Assembly (NCBI GenBank): GCA_033065855.1
Contig: JAVXUO010001489.1
Location: 186,001-250,000, forward strand
Direction of reading: 5' to 3'
Source: Escallonia rubra
Taxonomy: Eukaryota; Streptophyta; Magnoliopsida; Escalloniales; Escalloniaceae
DNA: 64,000 bases
Position 1 is the stretch's first letter; each line of letters begins with the position of its first letter. The translations under genes were made by a program, and so were the position numbers. Shown piece after piece: positions 11,680-22,500 of the stretch. The notes under the pieces are model-generated. The model ran no database searches. It saw nothing but the letters and a program-made list of their open reading frames with translations, and was not told where the DNA came from.

Positions 11680-12061
11680 GGCTCTGTTTGACAACACATT
11701 TTTTTTGTTTTTAGTTTTCAAAAAAAAAAATTTAAGAGCAGCTTAATTTTTTTTTTTTTTACAAAAACAAGCAAGTGTTTGATAACCCATTTTTTATTTG
11801 GGGTTTTTTTGTGGTGGTTTGCGGTGGCAGTGGTGGGGCGTGGCGGTGGCTGGTGGTGGCCGGAGGTGGCCACCGGTGGCTGCCGGCGGTGGGAGGGTGG
11901 TGGTCTCAAAAAAAAAAAAAACTCATTTATAGAGTTTTTTTTTCTTTTTCAGTTTAAAAAGTGATTTTTTTAGCTGAAGAAGAAAAAAAAAATTTGTTAC
12001 CAAACGCAGCTTTCTTTTCCAATTTCCAAAACTAGAAAAAAAAGCAGTATCAAACAAGGCA
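11680..12061. mobile_element. PIF/Harbinger-like MITE, copy 1
   Basis: Inverted ends GGCTCTGTTTGACA and TATCAAACAAGGCA enclose 382 bp, with a 3-bp TTA duplication at 11677-11679 and 12062-12064. The interior has long T and A runs around a GGTGGC/GGTGGT core (about 11811-11910). A second copy in the opposite orientation lies at 44474-44927. The open frames across the core are simple glycine/proline-rich translations, not genes. Confidence 0.8.
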
Positions 12062-12064
12062 TTA

Positions 12065-13231
12065 GTAAAAAGATCTTCCATTTTACTTAGGATAGGTCCC
12101 ATATTTCTTTTATCTTATTTTATTTTAATCCAATACCAATTACCCAATCTGATTGCACGAAACTCAAATGTAGATGGAACTAAGCATGATCAAAATTGGG
12201 CTTATAGAGTGGCCGGATTTAATGGTTTATATTTCTCAATTCCCCAAAAAAAAAAAAAGAGTGGCTGGATCTTTAATCCCCATTTCCGCAAGAGTCGGAA
12301 GAAATTGGACCTTCTGTAGCAATAGGATATTAGGTGATAGGCCCACGCCCAATTTCTAATGAAGCTGATCCATGTAGTGTGAAAGGTGTAGACTGAAGCC
12401 TCAATTTAGCCCAACGTACTTGTAATATCCAACTTACAAGTCCAGCCCAGATCAAGCTTGATGGACATTTTGGAACACAATGATAGGGCTGAATATGGGC
12501 TGCGTTTACTCCAATCTAAAGTCTCACTAAGCTTGGGTAGGGCTATTCAGGCCTTGAAAGCTTAATCCAAACGAACTATGAGGTTCTACTATGCTGATGA
12601 CACGCGGACGCGCGCACGAACACCGCAAAAGAGGAATGAAAAAATTAAAGTAAGATATCCCTTGTGATATTCTACATCGGATGTAAGAGAATTTGTGATT
12701 AGGCTTGAAAGGCTCTATACATCAACTCGTAAGTATCTACTTTTTCTAATATTGCCTTGTGATTAGACCGTGAACCAGATCGATATATCTATAACCCCGC
12801 CAAAAGAGTTGTGGTGGGTATTCTACTAAGCTTTCTTGGCATCATATCAAGAGATAGAAAAAGAAAAGACTCTCAACTACTTATTAACATCATTTGATTT
12901 ACGGGCTACCTTCAATTTCCTAAAATGGTGTTGTCGATCATGAATGCAATCCTACTTTCTTTCCTAGGTGTTGAATAACTCGTTATGCCCGAACAAGACT
13001 GTTGTTCTACCAATAAGTGCTTGACCAAAGTAGGATAGTAGCATAGTAGGGTAGACTTTGAAAACGAAGACCCATCTAATTTGCTTCAGTCCGCCAGGTC
13101 AGAAAGCGAAATTTTCATTTTTGGGTTGCTTACCGTTGTAGCACTCATTAAAAATTCCGTCGCATCACTCTCCAAAGTGCTAATTTTTTTTCAAATCAAC
13201 GCAAACCACAGTGACTAACACCTTAAAAGGA

Positions 13232-13262
<31 letters not shown>

Positions 13263-13894
13263 AACCATGTAAATTGATAGGATTGGCTTCCATTGGTATC
13301 AAGATTATTACTGGTTAACTTGCATGCATTCAAATCAACGGTTACATAAAGGAGACTATTTTGCCTGTTGTGCCTCAAAATCAACTGTTGGAAAATTTTG
13401 CAGAGGAATTTGGGGTGCCTAACCTTATAGGCTTTTTCTTTTTATATAAGGGCCATTGGCAGTCTGATCGAACTGCCCCCACAAGCCATCACATTGCGTA
13501 GTGGTGGTATTCATTGTCAAGTTGAATCCCCGTCTCTTGTTAGCGCGGGGCAATCCCTAAGCCATGCCTTCCCAATTCCCAAGTCAGCTCCACTCAGATA
13601 TCCTGTAATTCATGCATACCTTCAATGTCTCGGACAGAAATTATACAAGAGAAGACCTCGACCTCCGCCACCAGTTACTTGCACTACCTTTCCTGTCCAT
13701 TGTGAAATCACTTGTTACATTCGTCTCATTTCTCCCTTAAGTTAACATGTCTTGTATACTTGTCTAGTTGCTACCAAAAGGAAAAAAAAAAAAAAAAGGA
13801 TAATAAGAAAGGGACAAAAAAAAGAAAGGGGGAAATAAAAGGCGTTCCTATAAGGGAAAAACTTACTCAAAAGGAGTTTTCCAGAAGCAAAGAT
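12065..13894. other. Intergenic with (AT)n microsatellite
   Basis: No gene is supported. A pure (AT)n run of about 29 bp lies at 13231-13259. A polyA/G-rich stretch lies near 13783-13830. Confidence 0.6.
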
Positions 13895-14322
13895 TTCAAT
13901 TGTGAACCGAATCCAACCAAACATCATGAATTTGGACAGTTCGGTTTGGTTGATTTAAACAGTTTGATTTAGTCGGTTTGGATCTGATTGCGCTCATTTA
14001 AAGACGTTATTTTGCACATCTTATAGTATAAGAAAGAATGAGTAAAATAAGGAGAGATATTGGTCACTAAAATTTTGAATTATAAAATTTTGAGTTATAA
14101 CTACTTAGTATCATGTACGTGAAAATTATCGATGAATGTTATTAAAAATAATTAAAGTATCATAGGTCGGTTCGATTCGGTTTGGTTTGGTTTATTATCC
14201 GTTTAAAAAATATGAATTGTGAACTAAACTGAACTAAGGTCGGTTTGAAAAATGTGAAATCGAACTGTAAAGATTTTTGAACGGTTCGGATTAGATCAAT
14301 TTAAACGGTTTGATGGTCACTC
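13895..14322. mobile_element. CGGTTTG-rich element fragment (family of 49750-50467)
   Basis: Rich in GGTTTG/CGGTTC words and colinear with the element at 49750-50467: both contain a stretch like TACATGAAAATTATC, the word GGTTTAAAAAATATGAA or a variant of it, and GAAATGTGAAATCGAAC. The right end reads TGGTCACTCTA, resembling the inverted terminus of the other copy. The left end appears truncated. Confidence 0.7.
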
Positions 14323-15255
14323 TAAACAAGAGTGATTGGATTACACCATGTTTCGCGGATTCGCAATCCCACTATTTCCAAATTATGAGGCTAATGCTTG
14401 ATCACCCCACCATAACAAAAAGAAGCTCAAGTTGAAGTTCTTGAGCAAACTTCCAAACTTTGAACTATAAAACAAGGGCGAGGACATATCCACATTTATA
14501 TTGGCTAAGTCCACTCTCTTTTATTACTAGGATATTAAAAAAATTCACTAACATTTCTTTCAATAACAAAAGAGCGTTAATTCAGCCACATTCTAAAACA
14601 GTCGTGATCCAATATGTGAAACACTTTCTTTTTTAAGGATTTATTCTTTTTAATTAATAGCTTGTTGATAAGTTAAGAATGAAATCGTAAGTCAAACTTC
14701 ATTTAATCAGACTAGCTCCAGACGTGTGGCTAAGTTTGCACTTTTTTTACTAATTTCACTGAAACTTGTTTAGCAACAAAAAAATAAGAGTTTAGCAAAA
14801 AGAGAGTGAATTTCTCATTACACTTAAAAAAAAAAATTGGGAATAGCTTCTTATTCCCAATGCTTTGCCAGTAAGATTATCATCCGCTTTAGCTTCCTAC
14901 CTGTTTCTTATCTCGTTTTGGTGACCGAAATTAAGAGTGAGACTAAATTTACACATTTTTTGTATTATACGTACGCCCTTATCTCGCCAAATAACAATAC
15001 ATCATTTAGTGACAAAAACGTGTTGAAAATTAGATTTTGGCCTTGCCAATTAACAACCAAGTCTATGCTGGTTCCACATATGCAGAACACTGAACTGTTC
15101 CTTTCTTATTATCTTCTTGATAAGTTAAGAATGAATCAAAGTCAAACTTTATTTAATTTTGTTACATCAAAATTTAGCTCGAGTTATTTTGACTTTCTTT
15201 TTTTGGGGGGGGGGGGGGGGTTGACTGAAGCCACCCCTTTTTGTTTAAATTTACA
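14323..15255. other. Intergenic with 16-G homopolymer
   Basis: AT-rich, no gene supported. An uninterrupted run of 16 G occupies 15205-15220, which is a likely G-quadruplex or a sequencing-length-uncertain tract. Confidence 0.6.
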
Positions 15256-15998
15256 CGAGCTATCTTGGTGCACGCGATGCGCGTGCAAACACGGAGTAAG
15301 TACTATAATATTTTTTTATAATATCAAGTTTGACTTTTAGAATATAATAATTTACCTATACTTTTTAATAAATTTTAAATTATGTAGAGCAAAAATAAAG
15401 TTATTAAATTAAAATTTGTTAAAAAAAATGAAGTACGATATATGATTGTTTTAAATTGTGAAAATCAAACATGACCTTAAAGTGGTAATTTACTATTTAA
15501 GTTTTTGTTTTTTGTAATTTTTCAACATTCTCTTGTTATGCCAAATGTCATTATACTAAATTGGTAGTTATGTACCACCAAAAAGGTGTTACACCAAACT
15601 ATATTTTTGGTTAATGAGTACTATAAGTCATCATGGCACACACGATGTGTATGAAAAATTAAGTTAATAATTCAAATTTTGTTATAAAAAAATATCGCGT
15701 ATGCTTATTTATTGTCATATTCTGTACAATGAATCTTAAATTACAGAAAAATAAATTAACCATACGTGTCCATACACATGTTAGTAAACTATTATTATCG
15801 TATCAAACTTGACATTTAAATTTTACTTTAACTCTATTTTTTTATGAATTTTAATTTGTGAAAACTAAACATAATTTTATAGGTAATGTCCTACTTAATT
15901 TTCTTGGAATGCAATTCATTGTAAGTTGGTAGTTATGTAACACAGAGGTGTTACATCAAACCAAGTTTTGGTTTAATAAGTAGTATAGATAAATATAT
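15256..15998 (-). mobile_element. Two Helitron-like units in tandem
   Basis: Two divergent ~365-bp units share the same order of words (for example TTGGTAGTTATGTA, GGTGTTACA.CAAAC, GTGAAAA.CAAACAT). On the minus strand each starts near CTATACTA.TTATTAAACC-like sequence and ends in a short GC palindrome: GCACGCGCATCGCGTGC near 15270-15286, and CACACATCGTGTGTG near 15635-15649. A 5' TC-type start and a 3' hairpin are the hallmarks of Helitrons, but no clean CTRR end could be placed, so the class is tentative. Confidence 0.45.
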
Positions 15999-18779
15999 TT
16001 AATTGCTAAATATTTTAGTTGCATTTTTAAATCCTTTAACAACAAAAGAGACCTTTTATCTGTTTCTTATAGAAAAGTAGAGAAGCGGAACTCATAACTC
16101 ATAGATCTATCTTATATAAAAAAATACGCACCATTAACACCTTTAAGCTACTTTAGAATAAAGGAGTCACCTAAAAATTACCATTCAAGTCTACTAATTA
16201 GTCATGATAATGAATAAAAGTATAACGAAATCTAAAAATTGATTTAGATGTAAGCATAGAAACAAAATTTTAGTACAAAATAGAAGAAAAAGAAAAATGC
16301 AAGAATCTTAAACGATCTCAAGAAGTTTAATCCTATTACAGGAAATAAAGCAGGAAAAAAAAAAGTCTTCAAAGATTTTCAAACTCATATAGTTAGAGAA
16401 GTTTAAGGGTTAAAGAAAAATAGGCGTATGTCTTGTACATATAAAATGTCAGTTAAAGGGAGATTTTTTTTTCTCTTGTTCTCAAGCTGGCTTGGAAGAA
16501 TGCTCACAATTACCAAATATGGAAAGACAGGAATTTGAGGCTCCATCAGCAATATATTTACAATTTATATCATATGAAAGTTGGACAGACATAATATTTC
16601 ACGAGGCTAGACGAGCCTTTAAAAAACTTCGCTCACCGGCTCATATTTTTTTATGAGCTCAAAACTTTGTATTCACGTTCACTACCGTCTCAATGAAGCT
16701 AAACCCATATTCATATTTTGCCGGTCTGGTTGGGGTTGTCCAACCTTTTACACCCCCAATCTTAATCTCTTTTACACTTACCTCCCAAAATCAGTCTTTC
16801 AAGAACCAAGAAGTCCCTGATTCATACTGATCATTGTCAACTTTCCTTATAAAGAGAAAGGAAAAACGAAGAAAGAAGGAAGCAGACAAAGAGAAACAGT
16901 TTATTGGTAGAAGTAATAAATCATCTTTATGGGAAGGTGTGCCGCTCTCCACAGACCAAAAACAACGCAATCTTCTTCTTCTAAAAAGTCATGGCATTCC
17001 TCGCTCCACAGTCCAGTCCTCCCACCGTCACGAGAGGCTGGCCCCTGCTTCCATCTTTCTGCTTTGCTTTGTCTCATCAGCCACTCGTCTAGATAAAATG
17101 TCTTTTTCCGGCGTGTGACGACGTTGACAATGAGGGTCACCTCTCAAACGTCCCGATTCTTCTACTCTATTACCAATTTTAGTACAGCTGCAACCGTAAC
17201 GCTCGAGTTTATAAAAAGAAAACAATTTTAGTTTACACCTAATACATGAGAGGCTCATTTTTTTCTGTTTGTCGAAACTTGGCCCTAGCGTAATTGTTTT
17301 TCCTTTCATCGTGTTAAGTCAATGAATGATGTGGTAGAAATTTTGTACACGATGAAGTTTTCCGTACTCGATCGATATTAGCTCGAGATAGCCTTTGTGG
17401 CTCACAGAGTTGTAATCAAGCCGAGTGTTTCGTATGATTAAACATTACTTAAATATATGGGCATAAAGTAAATGTACTTGTATAGTGTCATTATTCATTT
17501 AAAGATTGCCGATAAAGTCACATATGTTATTTTAATCAATACTATTATGACACTCTCTACCAAAGTACTAATCACGATACTTATCAATCACCGATTGATT
17601 TAACGTGCTTTAATTTGTTCGCGCAATATAGTAAATATTGAATGGTTTCAGATCGTCTGTTCGGACCATCTCGCACCATTATAAAATGATCATTAGTCTT
17701 CTTTGTCATGAGCGATATTTACTTGTTTTGTGTCATGATCAACCCCTTTAATCTAACCGTCCTAAATAATCAGGATCAACAATCTGAAGTCATCAGTAAT
17801 ATAAAAAAGAGATCATAGTATAATTTTTTAATCTAACCGTCCTAATTCCGATCGTTTGCTTGCACAGATAAACGGGCTGGAGGAGATTAGTGCTATAGCA
17901 GCACCAATCATGTATGATATATGCCTGACTAGCGCCTATTTTCACTTTTGTCGGATTCTAGTAGGAAGCAAAAAGCTGCTGTCTAAAGCTGCTGTCTGAA
18001 GCTGCTGAACTTGCCAATTTTGCTTGCAAAGCAAGATCAGAAGTATCTATGACATTAACACAAGGATTATATGCTTTTAGATCTACTCATGTAAAAATGG
18101 ACAATTTTTAGCTTCCTTTTATGTTGTCTGTAAGATATTTGCAACATTTTTTCTTTCTGTTACTGTCTGTAAGATATTGTAACCCTCCTTTTGTATAGCC
18201 AGGACGACTTGTTTTATATCTATTTTTTCTCCTCTTAACCCAAAAATAACCCCAAAGTCTTCAAGCCACATGTGCCTATGGTGCATATTGACACATTTAA
18301 AAGCCAAACTTAGGAGGGCTGACTTTGGTCTGCTAAACATTTTTATAACCCACCTCAAAAAGGACAACTTCATCACGACCCATCATTAAATTAAATACTT
18401 GAAAACCCGGATTATGCTCATAATAAAACTTCTCTCCACCACCGACACGTAAGTAATACTATTAACAAAACAAAAAAAAATCCCTATTTTTTATTGATAA
18501 AATCAAAATTCAAGATAAACACTTGCCCCACCTGACGTGTAGCACATCAGGGCTTCGCAGCAAACACGTAACAGGGCCGTCCACTCGGGCTGATTCGTAA
18601 GGGTTTCGGCCCGTATCGGATTTTTCTGTTTCGGATTTAATTTCCCTTGGACTTATTCGCCACCTTTATTCATTTATTCATTTATTTATTATCTCTTCAC
18701 TGGGTATTGAATTTTTTAATGCTTATCTGGAGCCACAAACTCGGGGGTTGGGATTGTTCAACCATGGTTATCTTGACCC
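15999..18779. other. Intergenic, nothing recognised
   Basis: AT-rich intergenic DNA. A short repeated phrase, TTAATCTAACCGTCCTAA, occurs near 17749 and again near 17829. Open frames here have no recognisable motifs. Confidence 0.6.
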
Positions 18780-19505
18780 ATGGTTAAGCAGAATGCTAGC
18801 ACTATAAAGCGCGCAGCTGGGGTTGCTTATTATGACCACCATCATCCCATTGCTCTCGTGGGTCTCTCCTCCATTTTGATTATAAATTCAAGATCAAGAC
18901 TTGAATGGTTGCACTCTATCCCATCCCCTTCCCTTATTGACTCATCTCCTTCCTCCATACTTCTGGTTTCAGGTCAGTTATCTCTCTTCTGTCCATTCAT
19001 TGTTCATTTATATGCTCTGCTTACGCATAATGTCAGAGCAAGTCTTAGGTATCATAGTTGGCTATTTTGGTCGCTAATTCTTGATAGTTCATGCCCATAA
19101 ACTCATGGTCATGGTTTCTTTAGAGAGAATGATTATAGGCACTCATCGTCTGCTCTTGGACCTTGTGCAAAACTTGGTTATATGAAGGAGTTTCGTGTGT
19201 CTTTGATCACTTTTAAATCTAATTTTGTCACTAAGGATAAAAAGAATGCGCGATGAAGTGCCACTAAAAGAAAGTTTAGTGGCAAAAGTAGAGGGCGGGT
19301 GAGAAGAACGTGGATATTAATCCCTTATAATATAAGTCCATTTGGTGCATGCATATATACACGTCTTGGGAATCCCTACAAAAGAATTATTCGTGTGGTG
19401 GAAGAATATTAGCATTTGTAGCTAATGCACTTTTAGCGACAATTATCGTTTGTGCATGGAAGAAATCAGCGGTGTGTGACTGTGGTGTAGGGAAGAGACG
19501 CTGAA
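18780..19505 (+). promoter_or_regulatory. PEPCK upstream region with RY/TATA motif
   Basis: An RY-type CATGCAT (19348-19354) runs directly into TATATA (19354-19359), about 150 bp before the ATG. RY motifs are known targets of B3 seed regulators, and PEPCK is a seedling and fruit gluconeogenesis enzyme, so seed-linked control is possible; this is inference from motif and position only. Confidence 0.4.
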
Positions 19506-22500
19506 ATGGCGACAGACAACGGAGAATTTAGCTTTGCAGGCAGCAATGGAAACAGGAATGCAGGGAGGAACGGGCTGGCGAAGATACAAACGCACGGGAA
19601 GAAGAACGAGGTCTGTCACGACGACAGCTCTGCTCCGGTGAAGGCTCAGACCATCGACGAGCTACATTCCCTTCAGAAGAAGAAATCTGCTCCCACCACC
19701 CCCATTCAGGGCACTCAAGGCGCCTTTACCCCCATGTCTGAAGAACAGCGCCAAAAGCAACAGCTCCAGTCCATCAGGTTAACCTCTTAATACTAAAAAT
19801 AATCCTATTTGTTACAACACAAAAAATACTCCTTCCTGTCGTATATTTTATGTTTTCCATTCTATTCTTTAGAAAGAGGAGGAGAATAGAGTAAAAAAGT
19901 ATAAGAAGTTAGGTCATCAGAGATTGGTGGAGAGCTAAAGGTGGAGAGAGAAGTGGAATAAAAAAATATATAAAAATGATAAATATGTTCAAAATCAAAA
20001 AAGAAATATGATCAATTTATGTAAGACGGAGGGAATATTAAAAATGCCGCTAAAAGTTGAAATACCATTAGCAATGTACTGGTTAAAAGTTTGAAGTACC
20101 ATTAGCAATGTATTCTATAGGACTCGTCTAAATTGAATCATGGGAGATGTGAAAATGTGCACATGGGACTTGCATCATTTGGGAAGTTAGGCTTAGTTAA
20201 AAGATACATTAGCAGCATCTTTGATCCTTCTAAGGGTGTATGAAAATTGAATTAAGGTATATTTTCCTGGGTAGTACAGTGCGTCGTTGGCATCATTAAC
20301 AAGAGAGACAGGGCCAAAGGTGGTGAGAGGAGATCCGGCCAGGAATTCCGAGACTCCGAAGGTGTCGTCTCATCACACCACTGCCCACCATTATGCTCCA
20401 ACTCTCAGTACTAGTGACAGTTCCCTCAAGTTCACCCACATCCTCTACAACCTGTCTCCTGCCGGTAAACTCGACTTCTCCTTTTTTGACCATTTAGTTT
20501 CTAATGGCAAAATCCTGAGCGCTTAATATAATTTATGCAATGCACTGTGCTGTGCTGTCTGTGCAGAGCTTTACGAGCAAGCCATAAAGTATGAGAAAGG
20601 GTCGTTCATCACGGAGACCGGCGCTTTGGCCACACTGTCCGGAGCAAAAACCGGTCGTTCTCCAAGGGACAAACGCGTTGTCAAGGATGACACCACCAAA
20701 AATGATCTTTGGTGGGGAAAGTAAGTTGCCTTTTCTGATAATTGTACCTTAATTTCTTACTGGTTTATGAGTTTATATGGATGTCTGCCATTTGTTTAAA
20801 CCGTTTGTTTTTTTTATATGATTCTTAACAGGGGCTCACCTAACATTGAGATGGATGAACACACTTTCTTGGTCAACAGAGAGAGAGCTGTTGATTACTT
20901 GTGCTCCTTGGACAAGGTATTCTATCTATTTTAGTCTAAACTGACATATTTATACATGGTGTCTGATCTGATATGTAAGGTGACAGATTAGATTAATAGT
21001 CATATTCACGTCCCGCTTTCCCTTAAATCAAACAGATTAAAACTACTACAGTTCCTCCACCTTGGTTTGCCGTCATCATGCCATGGGAGACCACCTTTTC
21101 CTTTTGTATTGCACCCACTTCGATAGCAAGTTTTGATTTATCTTCCTCAATATCTGGCTGAATCTCGGTAATGGGTCCTCATCCTAGACATTCATGAGCT
21201 TATTTGACGGAAGGAAAAACTCTTAAATCAGCAGGAAAATGACGTATCAAAATGACAAAATCTAAGATTTTGTTGAAAATATTTTACCACCTTAGGTGGT
21301 ACTCTTTGTCCATCTTGAATGAAGTTTTGTCCCTTTCGGTTGACTTATCTTTATCTATTTATCATGATGCAAAACGGTTTTGAGTTCCATCACCTGTAAA
21401 TTAAACTTCTTGTCTCCAACTTCTGTTTGATGTTGGCATGAGATTACCCTCGTCTGTCTGCTTTATTCGATAGTCAAGTAGCTATGGTTAATCGCTGGAC
21501 TTGGCCTCACCTGTGCATATCATTCCGCACGAGTCGTGCTAAGGAACGTCAAACAGTTGGTGGTTAAGTTTAGATCAACGATACCGGCCTTAATATTCTA
21601 TTTTTCCCCTTTAAATTGGGTTCTTATATATGTCAAGTGTGTATGGTAATGTCTATGCTCTTTGTTTCATAAACTTGGCCAAAGATATTGAGCAATGGGA
21701 ACTGGCGAGTTTTTGTTGACAGACCAGGTCTTGTTTTTACATTTGTGGACATGTTATGCCTCACTATGTATCACGCTAAGCTTGGTGCGGGTGTGGTTGG
21801 GAGTAGCTATCTAAGTCCTGTGGATCATAGTGTCATATGGATCCCTTTAGTTAACACTTGATTGTTTCTAGGCATCGCCTTGTTAAGTTACCAGTTGCTC
21901 TAAACGCTTAAGCTATTAGAGTATGAGATGAGCTAAACAATGTTATCATGCTTAACACTCCCTCTCGTAGCTCCGATTGCACGTCGAGAGACAAATTAAG
22001 GTGCACCACCACCAAATGCACAATAAACAGAGTGCAATTGTGGGGGACCAAATGTGCAAGCAGGAAGAATTAAACCCAAGACCTTGCCTAATTTGAGCTC
22101 TGATACCCTGTTAACTTACCAATTGCCTTAAAAGTTTAAGTTATTAGAGAATGGGTCCAACAATATTATCATGCTTAACACGCCTCAACATGTGAAGTTA
22201 CGACATGCATCAAGTACTATGAGCAAGCATAACTTCAGCAAGCATAACTATCCTACTGATGTGGGATGTATCTAGTAGATCATCATTATTCCTGCCTCCT
22301 ACCACTTCTTATAATCGCGTTATGCTTCTGTGTGGCTTTTCTGCCCTCGAAGATTTCCCTTTCCACCTCTGGGTCAATGACATGGTGATAAAAGATTGCC
22401 AGTCTAACCTTCATTGTTTGGTAACTGGATCTAATTGGGAACGAAGGAAGTTGTCTGCATGTTTGACAGCTACTAACAAGTTCAGCTGCAAGAGAAAAAT

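Noticed and set aside
13485-13550. tRNA-like box A (GCGTAGTGG) and box B-like (AGTTGAATCC) words
   Set aside because: The spacing is short and the words imperfect, no cloverleaf can be drawn, and no element borders were found.
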